DNA from: CAVZQN01 sp963837395
Lineage (GTDB): Bacteria; Acidobacteriota; HRBIN11; JAKEFK01
Direction: 5' to 3'
Assembly: GCA_963837395.1 (NCBI GenBank)
Contig: CAWINI010000004.1
Coordinates: 2,418,001 to 2,482,000, forward strand
Length of the DNA stretch: 64,000 nt
Shown here piece after piece: positions 37,813 to 47,009 of this stretch (its first letter is position 1; the number at the start of each line of letters is the position of its first letter). The notes below the pieces were generated by a model. It made no database searches. It saw only the letters and a list, made by a program, of their open reading frames with translations, and was not told the DNA's origin. A program made the position numbers and the translations under genes.

Positions 37813-39099
37813 GAATAGATCATTGCCTGCGGCAGATAGATTTTCAAGCGAGAAATTACAAATCTGCCATTCACCATCATCAAAAATCACGGTGAAATGG
37901 TGTACAACAGTTGCAGAACCGCTGACGCCTTGTTTTGTTATCCACTGAAACTTCGCAGTAACATCTGCATTCGCATCAACATGACTTGGTTTAATCAGGA
38001 CCTTAACATCTCTAACTTCGACATCAGTCTCCTTAATGATTTGTTGCTGTCTTTTGATGATGCTAATTTCATGATCCCGGCCATGGCATTCTGGCGCCGT
38101 GCTCCAACCATCTACAATTGTTTCAGCATCAAATCGTTCCAGTTTGGAAAACCGTTCAAAGAATCTTCGCATCAATCTATCAATATCATTTTTCGCCTTT
38201 TGTTCATCAAAATTTTCTACGCGTAACTGGTTATCTCTTTCGCTTTTCAATCCGGTATCATCAGTAACAGAAAGAGCAACATCGAAGACTCCGCTACTTT
38301 TATAGACATGTGTGACCATAGGACCTGTAGCTGATCCACCATCTCCAAATTGCCATTCGTATTTAGTGATTTTGCCATCGCTATCACTACTTGCTGAAGC
38401 ATCATAGTGAAATGCGAATCCTACCTGTCCCGCGGGTGGACTAATCACAAAGGATGCAACAGGTGCCTGACCTTTTTCAACTTGCACGTCATGACTGGTT
38501 GATGCCGTAGCTCCCTTATTATCGGTAACTGTTAACGAAATCGTATAAGTTCCTTTTGTAGAATATTTGTGCGTCGCGGTTCGACCTGTTGCAGTTTTGC
38601 CATCTCCAAAATCCCATGCATATTTATCGACTTTCCCATCAGGATCATCAGAATTCGTTGCATCTACAGTAAACAAAGTATTCTCTGCCCCTTGAGCTGG
38701 AGAAATTGTAAATTTCGCTTGCGGAATTCGATTATCAGAAACACTTAAAACAGTTGAAGAGCTTGTGCTGCCAACAGATGTTGATACGGTAATTGTGCGG
38801 GCGCCTGCAGATGCATTGTTTGTAACATTAAAAATTACCTGAATGTCGTTTGCGCTGACTCCAGTGAACCGAACAACGTTGATGCCATCACCTAAAGTAA
38901 CAGAAGTAACTCCGTTGAGGTTTAATCCATTGATATGGCCTTCAATGTTCTGTTGTCCACGGTTCACCTGATTTGGTGTGAAGGAACTAATTACCGGCTG
39001 GATGTTACCGCCAGATCCTCCACCATTATTATCATTACCGCATCCTGTTATTACTAACAGGAATACAGCAAATACAATACTCAACTCTCGCAGCTTCAT
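37801..39099 (-). CDS. TIG-PKD lipoprotein with NTF2-like C-terminal domain, paralogue 4 (intact)
   Basis: 432 residues. Lipobox FLLVITGC, TIG-like domain (PVISSFTPNQVNRGQQNI...), two PKD domains (YAWDFGDGKTATGR and YEWQFGDGGSATGP). The C-terminal ~125-residue domain differs from the other three paralogues: IDRLMRRFFERFSKLERF..., VDVRDVKVLIKPSHVDAN-like strands and a final TVIFDDGEWQICNF, which is an NTF2/SnoaL-like fold. The six-Cys domain is absent. GGAGGT lies 8-9 nt before ATG 39099, supporting that start. It is probably a surface-anchored sibling that has swapped its end domain. Confidence 0.75.
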   Translation of the reverse strand: MKLRELSIVFAVFLLVITGCGNDNNGGGSGGNIQPVISSFTPNQVNRGQQNIEGHINGLNLNGVTSVTLGDGINVVRFTGVSANDIQVIFNVTNNASAGARTITVSTSVGSTSSSTVLSVSDNRIPQAKFTISPAQGAENTLFTVDATNSDDPDGKVDKYAWDFGDGKTATGRTATHKYSTKGTYTISLTVTDNKGATASTSHDVQVEKGQAPVASFVISPPAGQVGFAFHYDASASSDSDGKITKYEWQFGDGGSATGPMVTHVYKSSGVFDVALSVTDDTGLKSERDNQLRVENFDEQKAKNDIDRLMRRFFERFSKLERFDAETIVDGWSTAPECHGRDHEISIIKRQQQIIKETDVEVRDVKVLIKPSHVDANADVTAKFQWITKQGVSGSATVVHHFTVIFDDGEWQICNFSLENLSAAGNDLFLLD

Positions 39100-39141
39100 G
39101 ATTTTAACTACCTCCAACAGATGGGGTTTTGGGAGTGCCAC

Positions 39142-39430
39142 ATTCTAGCATATCGCTATAGATTTCCTCAACCGAACGTCAATAATTTAAACACTGACTA
39201 AGAATTTGGCAGTGATCGACAGCATTAACCTCCGGTTTCTCGACGATCTACCTCTTTCGTAAATATGGCATTGCTTTTGCTAATCTTATTATGTGAAAGA
39301 GGGGGATCGGATATTTCATCGCAAGCTTAATCAATCTTGATACGTATGGGTGGAGTTATCAGTCTGTCGGATCTGCTGATGCATGATAGAAGATCGCAGT
39401 CTTGCCGGCGCTGATAACTCCATTCGCCAA
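39142..39430. other. Non-coding gap with a 12-bp-arm stem (39351-39422)
   Basis: No open frame of quality is present. TGGAGTTATCAG (39351-39362) is perfectly complementary to CTGATAACTCCA (39411-39422), enclosing 48 nt that contains smaller pairable segments such as GATCT..AGATC. A TATTAT box occurs near 39287, so a small RNA is possible. I could not match it to a known riboswitch class. Confidence 0.4.
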
Positions 39431-40691
39431 CTATTTACACCATCTAATAATCATCAGTGCAATTGTTTTTGCTACAGCCATAACTTCATCGATCGGCACA
39501 AATTCGTTTAAAGCGTGAGCGACACGCACATCACCTGGTCCGTATAAAACTCCAGACATTTTCGCATCATTAGTAAAAAATCGAAGATCGGAACCATAAG
39601 GAACTCCATGAATTTGTGGTTCTTTATGATGGATTTCGCTATGCGTTTCTTTTAATTGTTTAACAATCGCAGAATCTAAATCAGTCTGCGTAGATTCGAA
39701 TTGTCCTTCGAACCATTCAACCACAGGAAGATTGTTTCGAAGCCAATCATCTTTTTCGGCTGCATTTCGAATGGCCGATTCAAATTCCTTACGCGCAGAT
39801 GAAATATTTTCACCGGGAAGGATTCCGAATCGACCTTCAGCAATGAGAGTTTCAGGGACTGTTGATGGCCAATCACCGGCTCGAACTTTGCCAATACTGA
39901 TTGGGGAAACTAATTCTTGTTGCTTATATAAATGATGCTGAAACTTCAGATGCCGCGATTGTTCAAGCTCTTGAACTGCAGCAAGCAAGACATAAAATTT
40001 TTCGACTGCACTCACACCTTCTTGTCTCATTGCACCATGAGCGGCGCGACCTTGAAGCTTGATGCGGAACGTTGCAGCGCCTGCGCCTACAGGACATATC
40101 GCCATTCGAGTTGGTTCCAGTACGATTGCGGCATCAGCACGATACCCGCGCATCACTGCTGCTAAAGTTCCGGCACCTCCGCTTTCTTCACCGATCACAC
40201 TTTGAATCCAAACGGAGCCTTTCGGAATGTAAGCAGCTTTAAGCAGCGCAGTGACAGCGATTAAGCCAGCAACCAATCCCCCTTTCATGTCACAGGAGCC
40301 GCGGCCGTAAATTTTCCCATCGCGAATCACACCACTCCATGCGTCGATTGGACCACAAATCTTCATTCCCAACTGGAACAACATCCATGTGTCCATTCAA
40401 GATCAGTGAACGAGCAGTGGGATCTTTTCCTTCAAGTTGTCCAATAATGATCGGACGTTCGCCTAAAGGAAGACCATCATCTGAAAATGATGGATGCGTT
40501 TGCAGTTCATCCCGAGTTGGATACCAACAATCTACTTTCAGATTCAAATCGCGAAGACGATTCGCGAAGAACAACTGTGCTTTTGTCTCTTCGCCAGTAA
40601 TGCTCGGAATTCTTACTAAATCTTGAAGTAGATCAATTGCATCTTTTCGAAAAGACTCCACAACTTCCAACAAGGTTTCTGTTAGTGACAT
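39431..40691 (-). CDS. M20 family amidohydrolase, ArgE/DapE type (frameshifted)
   Basis: Part 1 (from 40691): DLLQDLVRIPSITGEETKAQLF, SLILNGHMDVVPVGNEDLW. Part 2: IDAWSGVIRDGKIYGRGSCDMKGG, QSVIGEESGGAGTLA and VEWFEGQFE, with a C-terminal HALNEFVP His. The motifs GHMDVVP, DMKGG and GEESGG hold the metal ligands and catalytic Glu typical of acetylornithine deacetylase or succinyl-diaminopimelate desuccinylase. A one-base shift near 40346-40352 splits the frames; removing one base gives 1,260 nt and 419 residues. No arginine or lysine biosynthesis gene is nearby, so a peptidase role is equally possible. Confidence 0.8.
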
Positions 40692-40703
40692 GTCTCATTA
40701 TGA

Positions 40704-40777
40704 AACCACAAAATCGCAAAGAGAGGGAGATTAGATCCAGATGACTTGCATGAGGTTCACTCCGTGGCTCCGTGGTT
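40704..40777. repeat. CCACAAAATCGCAAAGAG hairpin repeat copy
   Basis: The left arm AACCACAAAATCGCAAAGAG pairs imperfectly with TCCGTGGCTCCGTGGTTT at the other end. It lies between the M20 gene start and the histidine kinase stop (both minus strand). Confidence 0.55.
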
Positions 40778-40779
40778 TA

Positions 40780-42354
40780 TCAATTAGGAAATTCGATTTT
40801 GAAAATGGTTCCGGAAGAAGTGCTCTCGAAATTCAGAATTCCATTCAGTTGCTTTACAAGTAGATTCAAAAGCCGCATCCCGATTGGTTCTCTTTCTCCG
40901 CTATCCAGAATTCCATGAAATCCTTTGCCACTATCCGCGTAAGTTAAAAACAATTTCGAGTCTATTTGCTTTAGATTAATCTTAATTTGACCTGCCTCGC
41001 CATCATTAAAAGCGTGTTTGCAAGAATTCGTAATCAGTTCATTAAGAATCATCCCTGCGGGGATCGCTTTTTCACGATTCAGAAATAACGGCTCAACATT
41101 CATTTCCAACCGAATATTTTGCGGTGTTTTGGCGTGAGCAATTAGAAGAGTTTCGGCCAATGATCGTATATATGTTGAAGAATCACTATCGGTTAAACTT
41201 GCCGATCCATAAAGTTCCTCATGAATATTTCCAATAACCTTAACTCTGTTTACGCATTCCTTAAAAATGGATTCAGCATCCGAAACTGCCAGCTCTCTGC
41301 CATGAATGTTGAGGAGACTTACAATTACCTGCAAATTATTTTTTACGCGATGATGTAACTCTTGCAGCAATACTGTTTTTTCTGAAGCAATTGATTCAGC
41401 TTTGTTTCGAGCACTCTTCAATTCTTCCAGAGCTTTTTGTCTTTCACTGAGTACCGCATTCAATATCATTCCTGTAGCTACAACTGTTCCGATATAGATT
41501 CCAAGCATCAAGAGCGATTCATTCAGAGACATTAAATTAAAAGGACCGTGACCTAATTTTGTGCCCCATAGTGCAATTGCAGAAATAGCTGTACACAAAA
41601 TTGCGATACCCAGCATCGGAAGATGGAAAGCAGAAATTACGATCAATCCCAATGTAAAATAGAAAAGCATATCACTCTGTTCATACCGCGGGCCAAATAC
41701 TATAAGACTAATTACCACTGCAATGATGAATATTGCTACAAAGGCTTTTATCGATCTTGAGTTCCATAACTCAGAACGATTGTTTGCAAGACCGATAAAC
41801 AGTGGAGCAATGACAAGATTTCCAACCGTATCTCCTAACCACCATGTCCACCACAAATATGTGAATGAAGCACCGCTGTTATAGTCGCCGAAAACCAAAC
41901 TTGCCGAGCCGATAGTTGCGCTGATCAATGTAGTTCCCATTGAAACAGGAACAAGAAAGCAAAGAGTACTCCTTACATCGTTAAGAAAAGATCGGCCGCC
42001 ACAAAAATAAAGAAGGATTAACCCACCACTGACAGCTTCGAGTGTATTTCCGAATGCGATTATGCCGGAAATTGGTATATTCAAGCCTGTAGCAAAATTT
42101 GCTAAGAATGCGCCCAGGAAAATCCCTGGCCAAACTCTGAATCCGAACAACACTACCGCAGCAAGTGCGATACCTGTCGGCGGCCAAACCGGTGAAGCAT
42201 TCGTTCCTTTAAAACCAAGTGTCAGGCCGAATCTAGCGGCAAGATAATAGATGATTGAAACAACTAAGATCAGGAGGATTTGTGCGAAGACATTGCTATG
42301 AATCGATGCGGCCGGTTTTTGTGCGGCAGAACTCCCGAATGTTTTCAAATCCAA
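40780..42354 (-). CDS. MASE1 sensor histidine kinase (HisKA_2 type)
   Basis: 524 residues. The first ~290 are about eight transmembrane helices of the MASE1 sensor (IYYLAARFGLTLGFKGTNASPVWPPTGIALAAVVLFGFRVWPG is the family's opening). The phospho-acceptor box is LHHRVKNNLQVIVSLLN, with His near residue 333. The HATPase part has NELITNSCKHAFN (N box) and YADSGKGFHG. HisKA_2 kinases signal to response regulators with various outputs; none is adjacent, so its partner is distal. TTG 42354 is the likely start with GGAG nearby; TATACT lies about 15 nt further up. It is divergent from the MFS gene. Confidence 0.84.
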   Translation of the reverse strand: MDLKTFGSSAAQKPAASIHSNVFAQILLILVVSIIYYLAARFGLTLGFKGTNASPVWPPTGIALAAVVLFGFRVWPGIFLGAFLANFATGLNIPISGIIAFGNTLEAVSGGLILLYFCGGRSFLNDVRSTLCFLVPVSMGTTLISATIGSASLVFGDYNSGASFTYLWWTWWLGDTVGNLVIAPLFIGLANNRSELWNSRSIKAFVAIFIIAVVISLIVFGPRYEQSDMLFYFTLGLIVISAFHLPMLGIAILCTAISAIALWGTKLGHGPFNLMSLNESLLMLGIYIGTVVATGMILNAVLSERQKALEELKSARNKAESIASEKTVLLQELHHRVKNNLQVIVSLLNIHGRELAVSDAESIFKECVNRVKVIGNIHEELYGSASLTDSDSSTYIRSLAETLLIAHAKTPQNIRLEMNVEPLFLNREKAIPAGMILNELITNSCKHAFNDGEAGQIKINLKQIDSKLFLTYADSGKGFHGILDSGEREPIGMRLLNLLVKQLNGILNFESTSSGTIFKIEFPN

Positions 42355-42445
42355 ACTCCGGACTTTTTAAAGTATAACATCAGCAATATATTGTTTGATT
42401 GGTTACAAAGAGAGTTAAGATAAACAGGGTCAATTAACACACATT

Positions 42446-43663
42446 ATGGAAGCCACAACAGCACAACCCGGTTCAAAGCTTTTTACGAATCGCTATTTCA
42501 GGAATTTGATCTTAGGCAGCACTGTTTCGATGTTTGGTGATCAATTCTATCTGGTTGCATTGCCCTGGTTAGTTCTTCAGTTAACAGGATCCAGTGTTGC
42601 ACTCGGCACTGTCTTAATGGCTGCGGCAGTTCCGCGAGCTGTGCTGATGTTAATGGGCGGAGCGATGAGTGATCGCACTTCACCAAGGAAAGTTTTGTTA
42701 ATCACGGCATGGTCACGTACTGTATTTGTACTGGCTATTTCCGTTCTAGGATGGGTTAAACTCCTTTCATTGTGGCATGTTTACATCCTTGCATTTGCTT
42801 TCGGAGTGGCGGACGCTTTTGCAATTCCTTCCATGCAAGCGCTCCTTCCAGTGCTGGTTCCGCGAGAACAATTGACGCAGGCAAACTCAGTACTTCAAAG
42901 CAGCATGCAAATCACATTGATTACCGGCCCGGCGCCAGCTGGTGTAATCATAAAAAAGTTCGGCACAATGTGGGCTTTTTTCATTGATGCTATCAGTTTC
43001 CTTTTTATAATCCTTCCGCTTTCAGTAATTCCAGATCCTGAAAAAACTGAACAAAAACGATCTGCTCGTAGTGTCTGGCACAGCATCATGGAAGGACTTC
43101 GTTATGTTTATGCTGATTCCGCGATGCGAACTATGATTGCATTCAGCAGCTCGCTAAATTTCTTTATCATGGGGCCGATTATGGTGGGATTAGCACTAAT
43201 CGCAAAAAAACGGTTTAATTCCGCAACAGCTTACGGAATTATGTTCTCTGCATTTGCTGTTGGTGGATTAGCTGGAACTCTTGGTGCGGGAATGAAAAAA
43301 CAACGTCACCGAGGAATCTTGATTCTAGTAGTAGGAGCCATCATTGGAATTCTTCTCGCTCTGGTGGGATTCGTACATAGACTCCCTGCCTTATGCGTAC
43401 TCATGTTTCTAATGGGAGTGACAAGCGGATATAGCAGCGTTCATATAACGTCCTGGTATCAGCAACGTATCGAACCTTCTATGATGGGACGCGTCATGAG
43501 TCTGCGAATGTTTGGTATTTTCGGATTGATGCCGATTTCACTTATGATCGCCGGCTTCCTGGCAGATGTGAGCCTCGAATGGATGTTTATTTCCGCCGGA
43601 AGTCTTTTGCTTTTGCTGAGTCTTGTAGTAGCCACACAACGTCCGGTTCGCGAAATCGATTAA
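42446..43663 (+). CDS. MFS transporter (MefA/enterobactin-exporter-like)
   Basis: 405 residues, twelve hydrophobic segments. MFS signature GAMSDRTSPRKVLLIT lies between helices 2 and 3, and FGVADAFAIPSMQALLPVLVP follows. The pattern is that of the EntS/MefA-type efflux group. Substrate unknown. The stop codons of this gene and the convergent asparagine synthetase interlock in the shared TTAA at 43660-43663. Confidence 0.8.
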   Translation: MEATTAQPGSKLFTNRYFRNLILGSTVSMFGDQFYLVALPWLVLQLTGSSVALGTVLMAAAVPRAVLMLMGGAMSDRTSPRKVLLITAWSRTVFVLAISVLGWVKLLSLWHVYILAFAFGVADAFAIPSMQALLPVLVPREQLTQANSVLQSSMQITLITGPAPAGVIIKKFGTMWAFFIDAISFLFIILPLSVIPDPEKTEQKRSARSVWHSIMEGLRYVYADSAMRTMIAFSSSLNFFIMGPIMVGLALIAKKRFNSATAYGIMFSAFAVGGLAGTLGAGMKKQRHRGILILVVGAIIGILLALVGFVHRLPALCVLMFLMGVTSGYSSVHITSWYQQRIEPSMMGRVMSLRMFGIFGLMPISLMIAGFLADVSLEWMFISAGSLLLLLSLVVATQRPVREID

Positions 43664-45588
43664 ATAGAAAGGTGAAAACGTTCCTGCAGAATGCATGCGC
43701 TTAAAATAATCATCAGCATTCCATCAACAACAGTTCGCTGACCATCATCCATATACGGAAGACGATCCAAAATCGCAACCACCTGGTCCCGTTTGAAAAA
43801 GGTAAGTGCCCTTAACGATGATCCCCGAAGAGTATCTTGCATTAATGTGCTCAAAGGTTCATCTGGATTCAAAGTAGCAGGTGGACTTAGAAAAGGATGT
43901 TTCTGACGTTGATAAACAGAATCAGTGATTACAGGTCGTGCAGCTTCCCGCAAAATATACTTTTCGGTCATACCGTGAATTTTCAGTGAAACCGGCAATT
44001 TGCAAACACATTCCACAACTTTGTGATCCAGAAATGGAACTCGGCCTTCGATTGAATGTGCCATTTCCATGCGATCGCCTAGAATTGTCAAAATGTAATT
44101 TGGCAATAGAGTCTTAGACCACAAGTAGAGCGCTTGATTTACAGGTTCGCGTTGATGCAGCTGCTTCCAGTAATTAATACTGTTTAGTAACGGCCGATAG
44201 CTATCCCGGCTGATAAAAGGATTTGCGAAATCTTCTGAATAAAGTTCGTACAGCTTATGAGATCTACTGCCAAAAGTTTCAATCCAGGATGGAACAAAGC
44301 CAAGTAATTTTTTCACATTCTCCAAAGGTTTCGTTTCACCTTCAGGAAGTAGTAATCCTCTCGAAACTGGATTATTTTCTGCCAGTTGCTTCAATAGAAA
44401 TTGAACTTCGTTCGGATCTTGTCCTTGATTGTTATAAAGAAGCATATCGCGGCGAAAATGTGGATAGCCTCCAAGAATCTCATCCGAACCTTCGCCTGTT
44501 AATACCACTTTGTATCCGGCATTTCTAACTGCACGGCTCAACATAAACTTCGCAACGCCATGGGCATTTGCGCATAACATTTCCGCGTTCCATGTTGCAT
44601 CTGCAAAGTTATCGGCAAGATCTTTTTGTGAAATTGGGATCGGATAAAATTCAGCATTTGTGCGAGCTGCCATTTCCCGCGCAATAGCCTCTTCATCATA
44701 GTGAGGATGATCAAACGTCAGAGTAAAAGCATGAATCGGGTCAGGATGATGAAGAGACGCGATTCCTAAAACGGAGCATGAATCGAGTCCGCCGCTTAGA
44801 TAGCAACCGACAGGAACATCAGCACGAAGTCGAATTCGAACCGCTTCTTCGAATTCATTCCGAAACATTTCAACGTATTCAGCTTCCGATAATGTCGGTT
44901 GAGGATCCTGCATGTTTGGATAATGAAAATCCCAATAAGACTGAATCATGAGATTATTTTTTGTGGCAATCAAAAAATGAGCTGGAGGAATTTGAAAGAC
45001 GTCTTTGAACAGGGTTCGATCAGGATAATTTCCGAAATCTGTTGCATGGAAAAAGGATTCCGGATCCCAGGCGGCCGGCACACCTGCCGCAAAAAGTGCT
45101 TTTACTTCTGATGCAAAATACAGAGTCTCATTGTGAATCGAATAAAACAGTGGTTTGATTCCGAAACGGTCGCGCGCAGCAAAAAGAGTTTGATTTTGCT
45201 CATCCCAAAGAACAAAAGCAAATTCGCCGCGTAAATGTTCAAGACAATGAGTTCCTAACTCTTCATATAAATGGAGAGCAATTTCGCTGTCGGTGCGGGT
45301 TCGAAGTTGATGGCCGCGCTGTTGAAGTTCACGTTGAATCCTTTCGTAATCATAGAATTCACCGTTGACAACGATATGAATACTATTGGTTTCGTTAGCA
45401 ATTGGCTGGTCGCCTGTCGTTAGATCAATGATGCTGAGCCGGGCGTGACCCAGCCCGACTTTGCGATGCGGTGAGATCCATGTTTTTTGACCATCTGGTC
45501 CGCGATGTTCCAATCGATGTGTCGCGCGATCCAGCGAGGATTCAGAGATTTGTCCTTTTCTCGAAAACAAAGCTACGATTCCACACAT
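43660..45588 (-). CDS. asnB: Asparagine synthetase (glutamine-hydrolysing)
   Basis: 642 residues. Class II glutamine amidotransferase from the N-terminal nucleophile Cys (MCGIVALF) through FYDYERIQ and RTDSEIALHLYEELG. The synthetase domain has the PP-loop SGGLDSCSVLG and GEGSDEILGGYPHFRRD. It makes asparagine from aspartate, ATP and glutamine; this longer form is also found in exopolysaccharide and secondary-metabolite loci, so an amidation role other than free asparagine is possible. TAATGT lies 9 nt before ATG 45588. Convergent with the MFS gene. Confidence 0.87.
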   Translation of the reverse strand: MCGIVALFSRKGQISESSLDRATHRLEHRGPDGQKTWISPHRKVGLGHARLSIIDLTTGDQPIANETNSIHIVVNGEFYDYERIQRELQQRGHQLRTRTDSEIALHLYEELGTHCLEHLRGEFAFVLWDEQNQTLFAARDRFGIKPLFYSIHNETLYFASEVKALFAAGVPAAWDPESFFHATDFGNYPDRTLFKDVFQIPPAHFLIATKNNLMIQSYWDFHYPNMQDPQPTLSEAEYVEMFRNEFEEAVRIRLRADVPVGCYLSGGLDSCSVLGIASLHHPDPIHAFTLTFDHPHYDEEAIAREMAARTNAEFYPIPISQKDLADNFADATWNAEMLCANAHGVAKFMLSRAVRNAGYKVVLTGEGSDEILGGYPHFRRDMLLYNNQGQDPNEVQFLLKQLAENNPVSRGLLLPEGETKPLENVKKLLGFVPSWIETFGSRSHKLYELYSEDFANPFISRDSYRPLLNSINYWKQLHQREPVNQALYLWSKTLLPNYILTILGDRMEMAHSIEGRVPFLDHKVVECVCKLPVSLKIHGMTEKYILREAARPVITDSVYQRQKHPFLSPPATLNPDEPLSTLMQDTLRGSSLRALTFFKRDQVVAILDRLPYMDDGQRTVVDGMLMIILSACILQERFHLSI

Positions 45589-45643
45589 AATCCAATAACA
45601 TTAACGACGCTTCAGCAAAAAAGCAATTTCTTATACCATACAG

Positions 45644-46963
45644 ATGCATCATGCTTTTTCGAAAACTGAGAGTGGTGGTTCTTTGCTATCAAAATTCAGT
45701 GAAGTAACTCGAGATCAATGGAGAGCGTTTTTTGCAACATTTTTAGGTTGGGTATTGGATGGATTCGATTTCACAATCCTGACCTTCATCATCATCGATA
45801 TCCAAAAAAGTTTCACAATTGATAATGCTCTTGCGGGAGCTCTTGGCACCGTAACGATGTTGATGCGATTGGTTGGCGGTATTGCGGCCGGTACTGCAGC
45901 TGACCGATGGGGACGGAAAGGACCACTGATGCTTTCCATTCTGTGGTTTTCTATTTTTGCATTTCTGAGCGGCTTCTCAACTTCATACGCAATGCTTTTT
46001 GCATTTCGCGCATTATTCGGAATCGGAATGGGCGGTGAATGGGCCGCAGGGATGCCGTTGACGTTGGAACATTGGCCAGCCCACTTACGCGGAACTGCTT
46101 CCGGAATGCTACAGAGCGGATTTTCCTGGGGATTCATTCTTTCATCACTGGTGTTTCAAACCGTTTATCCATTCTTTCAATCACAACCGAATCTTGGTTG
46201 GCGCGCTATGTTCTGGATTGGAATTATCCCTGCACTACTTGTTTTATGGATTCGAACTGGCGTTTCTGAAAGTCCGGTGTGGCTCGAACGCCAAAAACAT
46301 TTGAACGAACGCCGCCAAAAAGATCAGATTTCATTTTTGCGAATTTTGAAACCTGATTTGATTGGAGTCACAATTCATACTTCGATTGTCCTGACCGCAT
46401 TTATGTTTTCTTATCACTCAACAACGTTCTGGTATCCAACTTATTTGCGGCAATCACACTTCAAGCCTTTCTGGTACTTAATTGCTCTAAACCTGGGAGG
46501 AATTCTTGGGGCAATGACCTGGGGACGTGTTGCTGAAACAAAATTTGGCAGAAGAGGTTCCGCAACAACCGCTGCATTAATCGGGATTCTTTCCATACCG
46601 TTATATCTAATGACAACTCAGCCGTTGTACATTCTTGCCGGCGCTTTATTCATGGGGTTTGGAGGTGCTGGAATGTGGGGAATTGTTCCAAGTTATCTTA
46701 CAGAACGCTTTCCAACAGCAGCACGCGGAGTTGGCCCAGGGTTCGCTTATCATGTGGGAGCGGCATTCGGTTCGTTTACTCCAACACTTATCGGTGCTTT
46801 GAAAGATCGCGGTATGATGCTGAATCTTGCGATGGCATTGTTCATCGCAATTTCTAATTCGCTTGTGATTGCATTGATGTGGGCAGGACCGGAAACAAAA
46901 GGAGTCCAATTCGCCGGAGTTGATGATCAATATCACCACGGAGCCGCGGAGAAGCGGAGTTAA
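45644..46963 (+). CDS. MFS transporter, metabolite:H+ symporter type (sialate/JEN-like)
   Basis: 439 residues, twelve transmembrane segments. Opening FLGWVLDGFDFTILTFIIIDI and AADRWGRKGPLMLSILWFS are those of the metabolite/H+ symporter group that includes NanT-like and carboxylate transporters. GIGMGGEWAAGMPLTLEHWP follows. It likely imports an organic acid or sugar acid. The last 13 residues (DDQYHHGAAEKRS) are encoded by the left arm of an intergenic hairpin repeat. Divergent from asnB; TACCAT lies 4 nt before the ATG. Confidence 0.8.
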   Translation: MHHAFSKTESGGSLLSKFSEVTRDQWRAFFATFLGWVLDGFDFTILTFIIIDIQKSFTIDNALAGALGTVTMLMRLVGGIAAGTAADRWGRKGPLMLSILWFSIFAFLSGFSTSYAMLFAFRALFGIGMGGEWAAGMPLTLEHWPAHLRGTASGMLQSGFSWGFILSSLVFQTVYPFFQSQPNLGWRAMFWIGIIPALLVLWIRTGVSESPVWLERQKHLNERRQKDQISFLRILKPDLIGVTIHTSIVLTAFMFSYHSTTFWYPTYLRQSHFKPFWYLIALNLGGILGAMTWGRVAETKFGRRGSATTAALIGILSIPLYLMTTQPLYILAGALFMGFGGAGMWGIVPSYLTERFPTAARGVGPGFAYHVGAAFGSFTPTLIGALKDRGMMLNLAMALFIAISNSLVIALMWAGPETKGVQFAGVDDQYHHGAAEKRS

Positions 46964-47008
46964 TCTTGAATTTAAAGTAAACTCAGTTCCTTGGTGACTC
47001 CGCGGTGA
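46932..47008. repeat. CCACGGAG hairpin repeat between convergent genes
   Basis: The left arm ATCACCACGGAGCCGCGGAG (46932-46951) pairs with CTTGGTGACTCCGCGGTGA (46990-47008). The left arm encodes the MFS C-terminus. The right arm lies directly before the stop of the convergent SQR-like gene. Confidence 0.6.
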
Positions 47009-47009
47009 A

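Noticed and set aside
39142..39430. c-di-GMP, cobalamin or other known riboswitch
   Set aside because: None of the conserved motifs of those classes was recognised; only a stem is visible.
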